The translations under genes and the position numbers were made by a program. The notes beneath the pieces are model-generated. The model was not told where the DNA came from. It saw only the letters and a program-made list of their open reading frames with translations, and did no database searches. A DNA stretch of 64,000 nt from DASUNP01 sp963728545 (lineage in GTDB: Bacteria > Acidobacteriota > Blastocatellia > UBA7656): assembly GCA_963728545.1 (NCBI GenBank), contig CAVSKO010000005.1, forward strand, positions 62,001 to 126,000, in the 5' to 3' direction. This document shows, one piece after another, positions 9,720 to 17,201 of the stretch. How positions within the stretch are numbered: position 1 is the stretch's first letter; each line of letters starts with the position of its first letter.

Positions 9720-9917
9720 ATGAAAACCGGCGAAGTTGCTCGCCTCATTAATGTGTCAAAACGAACTCTTCAGAATTGGTTGAAGCAAGAGAAAATAGAA
9801 GCTCCACAGAAAGGTCCGAACGGTTATTACGAATGGACCAGCGCAGAAATCAGAGCCGCGCGCGAGTTCAAGATAAAGCTTGAGCAGAGTACGAAATACA
9901 GAATGGGAGGCGGATAG
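9720..9917 (+). CDS. MerR-like helix-turn-helix protein
   Basis: A small DNA-binding protein of about 65 residues. MKTGEVARLINVSKRTLQNW is a typical MerR-type first helix-turn-helix, followed by NGYYEWTSAEI, the short wing and arginine/glutamate-rich helix. No effector domain follows, as in plasmid or phage regulators and excisionase-like proteins. Upstream in-frame starts exist at 9699 (TTG) and 9711 (ATG, only 3 bases after GGAG); 9720 gives the usual MerR N-terminus. It ends 4 bp before the preferred start of parA, so it probably regulates or accompanies the partition operon. Confidence 0.7.
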   Translation: MKTGEVARLINVSKRTLQNWLKQEKIEAPQKGPNGYYEWTSAEIRAAREFKIKLEQSTKYRMGGG

Positions 9918-9921
9918 CGGT

Positions 9922-10738
9922 ATGATCTGCAGACGGCTTCAGGTTCAGAATTTTAAGGGGGGCGTGGGCAAGACGACCACCGCTGTCAACCTGGCGCACG
10001 GGCTGGCGCTTGCCGGCCGACGCGTCTTGTTGGTGGATCTAGACCAGCAAGGGAACGCTGCCGACATGCTCGGCATAAGAATCTCTAAACAGCAGCCGAC
10101 GCTCTACCACCTGCTCGTCGAAGACTTGGCCACCGACCAAGTAATGATCCAGGCGAGGGAGAATCTGTTCTTAATTCCCTCCGACAAGAGAACCGCACTG
10201 GCAGAAAACATAATTTCCGGCCAGGCCGGGCGTGAGTTGATATTGAAAGTGCGGCTGGCACCGACAACAGGATTCGATTACGTCATTCTCGACTGCCCGC
10301 CCGCGCTTAATATTCTTCACAATAATGCCCTTCTCTACTCGGACGAGCTGGTAATCCCCATCGACATGGACCGGCTGGCTCTGCAGGGGGCGAAGGGGAT
10401 TCTGGACTCGGTGGCCGAGCTGGCAAAGATGTTTAGCGAGCGGGCCGCCATATCAGGTGTACTTCCGACTTTTGTGGATCGCCGCACTAACATTACGCAC
10501 CAGGCTTTGAGGCTCATAGAGGAGAACCTACGCGCCCAAAGTACTGCCGCCTGTCCGTTCTGACTCAAAGCTCCGACAAGCCTCGAGCCACGGTAAGACG
10601 ATCTTTGAGTATGATTCGCACAGTAAAGGTGCCGAAGACTACCAGGCTGTCGCCGCGGCGATCATGGCGCAGGAGGCGCAACTCCAACCAGGAGACCCGG
10701 TGAATGTCGTCAAGCAAGAAGCGTCAGTCCAATCGTAA
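9922..10738 (+). CDS. parA: ParA-type partition ATPase, frameshifted
   Basis: Walker-type ATPase that moves DNA cargo during partition. The deviant Walker A motif FKGGVGKTTTAVNLA comes first, followed by VLLVDLDQQGNAADML, the switch LDCPPALN, and PIDMDRLALQGAKG. The open frame stops at 10563, but a shift of one base near 10535-10550 restores the conserved ParA end (VLPPVRSDSKLRQASSHGKT, IFEYD, GAEDYQAVAAAIM) up to 10738. Joined, the protein has about 272 residues, normal for the family. ATG 9922 follows GGGAGG. The last 35 bases overlap the next gene, which suggests translational coupling. It is the best marker that this block derives from a plasmid-like or self-partitioning element. Confidence 0.88.
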
Positions 10739-11561
10739 GACTGAAACACCCGACTGGGCGGCTGATGTGAAGCCATCCGAAGACGTGATGGCGATGTTTT
10801 ATGCCCCAACCGGCCAACCCAAGCCGGGCCCGCTAATCCCACTCCCGCAGCCGAATACTATAACTTCGAGGGCGGAATCTAGTGATGAGGGCGGCGAGGA
10901 TGAAGTCGGTCAGCCTGTCTCTGCCGCTCAACAGTCAGATTTAGAGGACAAAGCTGCAACTGTATCCGCACCCGAACAAAACGCTCAAAGAAAGGATGTA
11001 GCATCGCTGGCTTCTCTTCTTGAGGAGACCTCGGCGAGCGCAGCGCTGCCAGACGAGGAGCTTCCCCAAGAGGCTTCGGCAACTGTGATAAACGAAGCGG
11101 TGGTTTCTCGACCAGAATCTCAGCAGGCGCAAATAGCAGTAACAATTGAGGACGTGAGGGTGAGGGCGGAGCACGCTAAGACTGTTTCTTCCGAGCCAGT
11201 ATCAGGTGATGACACAAGCATAGTCCGTGCGGCTGCTAAAGCAGCAGGATTTGAAGAGTACTTTGGACAGTGGACGCCCTTCCTCACAGATGGGCAGGCA
11301 AAGGTCCTTCGGGCATTGTTCGAAATGACTTACGCCATTGGACGTAGCGAGTGCCTTACCTCTACCTCACGACTTGCTGCAGCGGCTGGTATGAGCGAGC
11401 GTCAAACTTCATCAATCGCACGTGACCTCGAAAAGCTGGGTTTTATTTCCAGACCTGAGACATTTAACACCCGGACGAAAAAGGGAACCATTTTTAAACT
11501 CTTCCTCTCACGTCAGAATTCCGCCACTACCGTAAGGCGCCACTATCACTTCGAAGATTAA
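10704..11561 (+). CDS. Disordered-linker winged-helix protein of the replication/partition block
   Basis: A 285-residue protein. Residues 1-180 are rich in Ser, Glu, Ala and Pro and look unstructured. Residues about 195-270 form a winged-helix domain: TYAIGRSECLTSTSRLAAAA, GMSERQTSSIARDLEKLGFI, then KKGTIFKLFL. The same pattern closes the 813-residue recombinase at 17.2 kb (AIGKPDC..S.STLARQAGLSQR..QLEALGFI..KKGSRFTLHL), so the two proteins share a DNA-binding module. The start overlaps parA, which suggests it acts with ParA, perhaps as the centromere-binding partner or a replication initiator. The assignment beyond winged helix is inference. Confidence 0.65.
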   Translation: MSSSKKRQSNRKTETPDWAADVKPSEDVMAMFYAPTGQPKPGPLIPLPQPNTITSRAESSDEGGEDEVGQPVSAAQQSDLEDKAATVSAPEQNAQRKDVASLASLLEETSASAALPDEELPQEASATVINEAVVSRPESQQAQIAVTIEDVRVRAEHAKTVSSEPVSGDDTSIVRAAAKAAGFEEYFGQWTPFLTDGQAKVLRALFEMTYAIGRSECLTSTSRLAAAAGMSERQTSSIARDLEKLGFISRPETFNTRTKKGTIFKLFLSRQNSATTVRRHYHFED

Positions 11562-11574
11562 GGATTCAATACCC

Positions 11575-11760
11575 ATGAAATTTTATTTCATAGATATTGA
11601 ATCTGCTTTCTTGGCTTCCCTTCCTCACCGGCCACATCGTGCTAGTGGATTAAATCTTGCCTTGGTTGAACCTAATAGGAATGCCGTTGAACATGTATTT
11701 CATCAAATGAAATTAGATATAGCAGGTCATAAAAGGCGTCCGGTTCCTATATTCTATTGA
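11575..11760 (+). CDS. Possible small protein, unrecognised
   Basis: A 61-residue open frame starting MKFYFIDIESAF, 13 bp after the winged-helix gene, with AAGGA about 10 bases upstream. No family recognised. It could be a real downstream gene or chance coding next to the AT-rich repeat array. Confidence 0.3.
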   Translation: MKFYFIDIESAFLASLPHRPHRASGLNLALVEPNRNAVEHVFHQMKLDIAGHKRRPVPIFY

Positions 11761-11789
11761 AAAACCGCAATAATCATACCCATGTAATA

Positions 11790-12185
11790 AAATTGCTATG
11801 GAGGAAATAATCTTTCTACCTAAGCAATATTATCTCACCGGTAGTAAGATCACTGCCACCAGTGAAATTTAATCACAGAAGAGGAAATAAAACTGCTACG
11901 GCCTCAAAACTACTTCCACCAGAGCAACCGCATTGCTGCCAATGCAATATATTTCCCACCAGAGCAATATTATTGCCTCCTATGCAACGATATTTCCACC
12001 TATGAATATAATTTTCCATAGAGGAAATAAAACTACTACGGCTGCAAAATCATTTCTATGGAGGCAACATTATTGCTACCGCTGAAGAGAAATTTCAGTG
12101 GAGGAAATTAGGGTGCTACTATGGAAGAGAATTTTCCACTAACGAAGTTTTATTTCTACTAACGAAATATTCTTTCACCACATGC
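11790..12185. repeat. AT-rich array of degenerate ~20-bp tandem repeats (iteron-like)
   Basis: About 400 bases in which a 19-22 base unit recurs some 18-20 times, for example ATGGAGGCAACATTATTGCT, ACGGCTGCAAAATCATTTCT and ACTAACGAAATATTCTTTC. The loose consensus is ACY-NNN-GNAA-NAT-NTTTCT; a few units may be flipped. It contains no gene. It sits between the parA/winged-helix operon and the Rep-like/DnaC-like operon, the place where a plasmid-type element keeps its origin iterons or its centromere. Two-turn spacing suits cooperative binding of a winged-helix protein along one face of DNA. No spacers or exact repeats exist, so it is not CRISPR. Confidence 0.7.
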
Positions 12186-12437
12186 AGTACGAGTTCAGGG
12201 GAATTTACAAACTACCCCCATTTGTTGTAGGAATGGGACGGAAGCAATAAGTACGTTTCCTGGAAGATCAATGGATATTGATAAGACCTGAAGCGAAAGG
12301 CGGAAAGCTTATTGGGCTTCAGGTACGGTGGTTAACTTGCTTGATGGCGAGCAGGTATTTGTGTGCCGGAATATGGTTCCGCACATTGATAGCCTTCGTC
12401 ACTGCCGTAAAGAAGGGAACTAACCTGGAAATTTAGT
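12186..12437. other. Leader region of the Rep-like operon
   Basis: 250 bases after the repeat array and before the Rep-like gene. No gene, hairpin or obvious promoter pair was resolved. By position it should hold the operon promoter and possibly the DNA-unwinding element of an origin. Confidence 0.35.
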
Positions 12438-13574
12438 ATGGCAATGCAAGCTCTTCCCAGTCAGCGATTCATCCGTAAGACCGATCTCGGCCCGAACGAG
12501 TATCGGAAGCGTTTCCGCCAGATCGACGACGAGATCATCTCAGCTATCACGTCGCCGGAAGCCGACCGCGTGACCCCGCTGATGAGTAAAATCTACCTCC
12601 GCTTGACGAACGCGCCAAATGACTACTGGGAGTGCCAGGGCGTCCTGAGGTTTGAAGCCGAAATCAGGGAAGGGAAGCACGTCAAAGCCTGGGACGTGCT
12701 TTGCGATTTATTAAACGTTTCCAGCGCCACGGCAAACAAGGCACTGACATGGATGCACAAGGAGGGAATCATCGGCTATTTCTCTGGTAAGAATGGCGTA
12801 GGGATGAGGATATTTCTCAACCGAGCAGCTTCCTCGATCGGCGTTAAGCCGGCCCCTGTCAGTAAAAAAATTTTGGACTTTTCTCCTGCTTCAAACGGTG
12901 AGGCTCGTGCTTCACGGAATGAAGCAGGCTTTAATGATACCTTCGGTACTTCAGAAAGTTCAGACCTTAACATGAATTTCAGCGCGCCGAAAAACGGCGC
13001 GGAAAATGGCTGTCAGGATAAGGCACCTCCGGACCCAGGATCCCGCCATGGTCAGGACAACCAGGTTCCAACAGAGGCAGCCAAGACTGGGCACCTACAC
13101 ACGCAAGGCCACGCGCCAGCTTCGTTGGATGAAATTGTCAGACGATTAAAGAGCGAACTCGAACCGGCATTGCGCAGCGCTGCAACTCAAGCAGCGGCGC
13201 GTGAGCACGAGCGGACGCGCGAATGGTTAGAGAATCGCGGACTACCGAAAGCGGCCCGTGTAGCACAGCGGGAGGCTTACAACGTGCTTCGACAACACGG
13301 GTTGATGGCGGACTCGGCGCGGCGCGCCAGGTCAGAGCTTATGGTGGGCGCTAAACGACAACCCTCATACCAGCCAAGAAACTTAACCACGGAAGAGCTC
13401 GTCGAGACAGCCGAAATATGTGTCTCAATGCTTGAAGGCAAGGGGCAGGCGATTGATGTGACCCTTGCCGAGATCGCCGTCGCCGCCGGCGGGTATCTGC
13501 TCCCGGAGGACGCGCCAAGGGTGCGCGAGCTGGCTCAATCCCTCATAGGGCGACGCAATCAGTTGGAGGAATAG
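12438..13574 (+). CDS. Replication-initiator-like winged-helix protein
   Basis: A 378-residue protein. An N-terminal region (about 20-140) ends in a helix-turn-helix (LLNVSSATANKALTWMHKEG, then VGMRIFLNR). A polar, probably flexible linker (about 140-230) follows, then a C-terminal helical part rich in Arg/Ala (EHERTREWLENRGLPKAARV). I recognise no named family. It is placed right after the iteron-like array and 1 bp before a DnaC-like helicase loader, which makes an initiator or primosome-type role plausible. A plain transcription factor is the alternative. Confidence 0.55.
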   Translation: MAMQALPSQRFIRKTDLGPNEYRKRFRQIDDEIISAITSPEADRVTPLMSKIYLRLTNAPNDYWECQGVLRFEAEIREGKHVKAWDVLCDLLNVSSATANKALTWMHKEGIIGYFSGKNGVGMRIFLNRAASSIGVKPAPVSKKILDFSPASNGEARASRNEAGFNDTFGTSESSDLNMNFSAPKNGAENGCQDKAPPDPGSRHGQDNQVPTEAAKTGHLHTQGHAPASLDEIVRRLKSELEPALRSAATQAAAREHERTREWLENRGLPKAARVAQREAYNVLRQHGLMADSARRARSELMVGAKRQPSYQPRNLTTEELVETAEICVSMLEGKGQAIDVTLAEIAVAAGGYLLPEDAPRVRELAQSLIGRRNQLEE

Positions 13575-13575
13575 T

Positions 13576-14358
13576 ATGGCAAACGCACACGCTTTGTACG
13601 CGGTCGGAAGTGAACCTGGAGCGCGTCCCGGTGATGGAGAAAGGGAACTCGCAACACCTTCTCCGGCCTGTCCGCTATGTTCAGGAACAATGTGGGAGTT
13701 TGTTGAGGGTAAAGGCGTGCGCCCATGTGGTTGTCGCTTGAAGGAGCGCCGCGACAAGCTGCTGGCGGATGCTCGCATCCCTAAGCTTTACGTCGATTCT
13801 TCACTTAAAAACTATCAGCCCTCCAGAGAGGCCCCGTCTCAGCTTCGGGCTTATAACTACGCACATTCTCTCGTGCGTGATTATCCGCTAGTGGACCGAG
13901 GCATCCTCTTTATGGGCGAGAGCGGTGTAGGCAAAACTCACCTGAGTGTGGCCATATTGCAGGCTCTAATTGAGAAGGGAATAGAGTGCAGGTTCTACGA
14001 ATACCGCTCTTTGCTGAAGGAGATTCAAAGCAGCTACAACCCGAACACCAACACATCAGAGATGGAGGTCCTCACGCCACTGTTTGAGTGCGAGGTCATA
14101 GTGTTGGACGAGCTGGGTGCGGCGAAGCCGACCGAGTGGGTGCAGGATACGATAGGGTTAATCATCAACTCCCGGTACAATGAAAAGAAGCTTACGATAC
14201 TCACGACCAACTATCTTGACCAGAGACGGATATCTGTGGACGAGACGCTCGAAGATCGAATCGGCGCGAGGCTGCGGAGTCGTCTCTACCAGATGTGCAA
14301 AACAGTCCTGATCGAGGGCGAGGATTACCGTCGAAGGTTCGATGACCAGATAGTCTAA
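13576..14358 (+). CDS. DnaC/IstB-like AAA+ helicase loader
   Basis: A 260-residue ATPase. A CPLCSGTMW..CGCR zinc-ribbon-like start (about 32-55) precedes the AAA+ core with Walker A GESGVGKTHL (about 114-123), Walker B VIVLDELGA (about 174-182), sensor 1 TILTTNY (about 208-214) and an arginine-rich end. Such proteins load the replicative helicase, or in IS21 act as the IstB partner. No IstA transposase is nearby, and the partner upstream is Rep-like, so helicase loading for an autonomous replicon is favoured. It forms a tight operon with the preceding gene. Confidence 0.85.
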   Translation: MANAHALYAVGSEPGARPGDGERELATPSPACPLCSGTMWEFVEGKGVRPCGCRLKERRDKLLADARIPKLYVDSSLKNYQPSREAPSQLRAYNYAHSLVRDYPLVDRGILFMGESGVGKTHLSVAILQALIEKGIECRFYEYRSLLKEIQSSYNPNTNTSEMEVLTPLFECEVIVLDELGAAKPTEWVQDTIGLIINSRYNEKKLTILTTNYLDQRRISVDETLEDRIGARLRSRLYQMCKTVLIEGEDYRRRFDDQIV

Positions 14359-14433
14359 CGCTGTTACACAGATTTGATATGGACGCAAGAGAATGATTCC
14401 TGTTTACTTGAAAGGTTAGGAAGGCGTCAGGGA

Positions 14434-15546
14434 GTGCCTAAATCCAAGTCAGGGAAAAAATCGAAGGTCAATAAATCTCAGGCACTGGTTCGGCGCGCAA
14501 GTCATACGCCGGCGCGCTGGGCTGGTGATCCGGAGGAGGTCGCCGACCTTTATCAAAGGGTCCGCACGATTCTTGATGAGTCGCGACTGCGGGCGGCGCA
14601 AAACGTCAACAGTGAGATGGTGCGCGCCTACTGGCTGATCGGCCAGGCCATCGTCGAGCATGAGCAGAAAGGGAAGCAGCGCGCAGACTACGGCGCGCGC
14701 TTGATAGAGTCTCTGGCGGATAAGCTGACGGCGGAATTCGGGCGCGGCTTCAATGCCCGCGGCGTCTGGCGGATGAGGGAGTTTTACCTCACCTTCCCGA
14801 TTCTGACCGCACTGCGGACAGAATTATCTTGGACGCATTACCGTCTACTGATGAAAGTTGAAAGCGCAGAGGCCTGTACCTTTTATGAGCAGGAGGCTGC
14901 GGAGCAGAGATGGTCAACTCGTGAGTTGGAGCGGCAGATCAGCTCGCTGCTTTATGAGCGTGCTGCGTTGAGTACGCACAAAAGGCAGGTGCTCAGGCGC
15001 GCCCGCTCCGGGGCCGAAAAATATGCCGCGCGGGACTTCGTTAAGGACCCTTACGTTCTTGAATTCCTGGGATTGAAGGAATCGCCGGCGCTGAGCGAGT
15101 CACAACTGGAGGCGGCGCTCTTGGATCATCTACAAGAATTCCTTCTAGAACTCGGCAAAGGCTTCTCGTTCGTCGCACGACAACAGCGGATCACGATAGA
15201 GGGCGATCACTTCTACGTCAACCTGGTCTTCTACAACCGGCTGCTTCGCTCGTTCGGGCTGATAGATCTCAAGATCGGGAAGTTGACGCACCGAGACATC
15301 GGGCAGATGCAGATGTACGTCAACTACTACACGCGCGAGGTGAGAGAGGAATGGGAGGACCCGGCCATCGGGATACTGCTGTGTGCGGAGAAAAATGATG
15401 CCGTCGTCCGCTACACGCTGCCAGAGGGGGAACGGAATATCTTCGCCTCGCGCTACCGGCTCTACCTGCCGAGCGAGGATGAGATAGTCGCGGAACTCAG
15501 GCGCGAGCAGGAGGCGTTGGGGCTAAAAAGCAGACTCTCCGAATGA
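14434..15546 (+). CDS. YhcG/DUF1016-family PDDEXK nuclease
   Basis: About 370 residues with the two-part layout of this family. The N-terminal DUF1016 helical domain contains RAYWLIGQAIVEHE..YGARLIESLA and GVWRMREFYLTFP. The C-terminal PDDEXK domain contains FYNRLLRSFGLIDLKIG, with catalytic-type Asp and Lys (D-x-K), and GILLCAEKND. Members are found on plasmids and in defence or restriction neighbourhoods, where they cut or repair DNA. The GTG start at 14434 follows AGGAAGG; a longer TTG start at 14374 is less convincing. The gene is intact and follows the DnaC-like gene by about 75 bp. Confidence 0.85.
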   Translation: MPKSKSGKKSKVNKSQALVRRASHTPARWAGDPEEVADLYQRVRTILDESRLRAAQNVNSEMVRAYWLIGQAIVEHEQKGKQRADYGARLIESLADKLTAEFGRGFNARGVWRMREFYLTFPILTALRTELSWTHYRLLMKVESAEACTFYEQEAAEQRWSTRELERQISSLLYERAALSTHKRQVLRRARSGAEKYAARDFVKDPYVLEFLGLKESPALSESQLEAALLDHLQEFLLELGKGFSFVARQQRITIEGDHFYVNLVFYNRLLRSFGLIDLKIGKLTHRDIGQMQMYVNYYTREVREEWEDPAIGILLCAEKNDAVVRYTLPEGERNIFASRYRLYLPSEDEIVAELRREQEALGLKSRLSE

Positions 15547-15775
15547 TAACGGCGGCGTTGAAGAGAATCATTGAAGAGGAGAGACCCTACAGATCCGATT
15601 CGCTGTGCAAGAGGCTCCTTAACTTCGAGGATGAAGTTCCCACAACGGTAATCGTTGGAATTGTGGAAACAAAAACCTTTCGGACGTGCCTGCTCCTGAC
15701 CAGATCGCTCCTGAAGCCACACGACAACAGGATTCAATAACCCGCGTTTGGTGGCTATTTTAGTTTACGACCTTT

Positions 15776-16126
15776 TCAAAGAGGAAGCTCGACTATCAGG
15801 TTGCGCCACTCTTCGCTCTCAGAAGCCACCCATATAAGCAACAGTTCTTCGATTGCTGTCCTCACGCGTAACTGCTGCGAGATTATAAACACGCCCGGAC
15901 TGGCATTCTGAAAAATATAATTAGCAAAATGGCCCGGCATAGTGCGACGGTCATGGGTGACAAGAATCCGATTTTCGCTGGCGGCGCGGGCTAACACGTC
16001 CGGATCACTTAACCCGCGCAACGCTGCATCTTCTGCGGTCTGGAAATCGATGGCGGGTTCCCGGCGCATAACACCAGCGACTATCTCTTCGTTGAGGTCG
16101 GCGTCGGCTTGGAAGAGGACTTTCAT
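15776..16126 (-). CDS. DUF5615 PIN-like toxin
   Basis: A 116-residue probable RNase toxin. It shows the DUF5615 layout: an N-terminal KVLFQADADLNEEIV with acidic residues, ALRGLSDPDVLARAA, and ILVTHDRRTMPGHF carrying the late catalytic-type Asp. It overlaps the upstream antitoxin gene by 4 bases, the usual organisation of these pairs. It probably stabilises the island. Confidence 0.85.
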   Translation of the reverse strand: MKVLFQADADLNEEIVAGVMRREPAIDFQTAEDAALRGLSDPDVLARAASENRILVTHDRRTMPGHFANYIFQNASPGVFIISQQLRVRTAIEELLLIWVASESEEWRNLIVELPL

Positions 16127-16452
16127 CTGCGAGTGGTCCCACGCTCCTGACGCGCCCGCTCCAATCGCTCAAACAACTCCGGATTGGCTCGACGAGCTTC
16201 GGCATTCATTTCTTCGGCCTGAGCTTCGAACTCTTTCTCAGACTCTTCGAGGTAAGAGTCAATCTCCAGTTCGTGAGACAAATAGAAAGTGATCGCGCCG
16301 TAGATCTGCTCCAAGGTTAACAGCGGGAAGGAACGTTTGATCAACTCCGGCGCCGCGCCGCGATTGAAGGCATAGACGATAGAGTCCAGCGAGATGCGAG
16401 TGCCCTTGATCCAGTACCCGCCATCGCGCTGTTCGACGTAATCTTTTTCCAT
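16123..16452 (-). CDS. DUF433 antitoxin
   Basis: A 109-residue protein with the DUF433 helix-turn-helix: WIKGTRISLDSIVYAFNRGA followed by LEQIYGAITFYLSH. The C-terminal half is charged (Glu/Arg-rich) and would cover the toxin. Located directly upstream of the DUF5615 toxin with a 4-base overlap, so antitoxin is made first. It probably also represses its own promoter just upstream of 16452. Confidence 0.85.
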   Translation of the reverse strand: MEKDYVEQRDGGYWIKGTRISLDSIVYAFNRGAAPELIKRSFPLLTLEQIYGAITFYLSHELEIDSYLEESEKEFEAQAEEMNAEARRANPELFERLERARQERGTTRR

Positions 16453-16517
16453 AGCGGAATTTTAGCATTAACCGGCCATGGTAAAAACAGAGAAAGAACG
16501 GGTCACCGCCTAAGACG

Positions 16518-16919
16518 GTGGCAAGGTTGGGCATTAATCTTTTGTACCCTTTCAACATCAACGGGCAGATCATCGGAGCAATGCTGACGGCAGGCAACTG
16601 CCACGACCGTGATGCGGCGATTGATCTGGGGATGACGGTAGATGGCCGCATATTGGTTGGAGGCTTTGCTTATGGCGGGCCGGAGACGATTGCCTTGCTT
16701 GCCGATGAAGCTGATTTGCTGATGATCACGCGCAGATATGTGCATGAGCACAAGGCGATGCTCAGCAGTATTCGTCAGCGAATCGAGACTTTCCTGGGTC
16801 AGCTTTGTCATCTGTTTATAGATACAATCTATTCACGAAGGTGACGGGGATTGTGGAGCACGATAAAGCTAAAGCTGTTGGCTTACAATCTCCGTCATTC
16901 GGGTCTTGTTTCATTCTGA
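16518..16919 (+). pseudogene. DDE transposase remnant (IS4-like C-terminal part)
   Basis: Only the later part of a DDE transposase survives: GAMLTAGNCHDRDAAIDLGM, VDGRILVGG..YGGPETIAL, EADLLMITRR and a C-terminal IRQRIETFLGQL..FIDTIYSR. The first frame stops at 16844. In another frame the usual end continues (GLWSTIKLKLLAYNLRHSGL) to 16919. The N-terminal third and the ends of the insertion sequence are missing. It shows that transposons have inserted and decayed in this part of the island. Confidence 0.8.
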
Positions 16920-16952
16920 TCAACTCAAGACTCGCGTTAAATGAACATCACT

Positions 16953-17011
16953 CGCAGCAAGCTGCGAGGTATCAGAGCGGAGAAGAGGAAAAGGAGGCGC
17001 AGCAAGCTGCG
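16953..17011. repeat. Two copies of a 14-bp palindrome
   Basis: CGCAGCAAGCTGCG occurs at 16953-16966 and again at 16998-17011. Each copy is a near-perfect palindrome able to fold into a small hairpin. They follow the transposase remnant and resemble short dispersed palindromic repeats found near insertion sequences in soil bacteria. Confidence 0.5.
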
Positions 17012-17201
17012 CGGAATTGCCTCACCGCTCTTGAGATTTAATCGATAGTGGAAGGTCAATCAACTAACATTCGTCTGATAATCAGCAAATTAGTACTCAC
17101 TATTTTGAAGATTTGTCATTTCTAGCGCTGTTATTACACAGAAGGGTGGTTCTAAGTAATAGTTACCTTGGTTCGAAGGGATATTATTTTAGTAGCTGTT
17201 A

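Noticed and set aside
11790..12185. Possible CRISPR array
   Set aside because: Units drift, have no constant repeat with variable spacers, and no cas genes are near.
13576..14358. IstB of an IS21 element
   Set aside because: No IstA nearby, and the partner gene is Rep-like, so helicase loader is the better call.
15543..15740. 65-codon frame overlapping the YhcG-type gene stop (ATGA)
   Set aside because: The overlap is suggestive, but the residues look random and no family was recognised.
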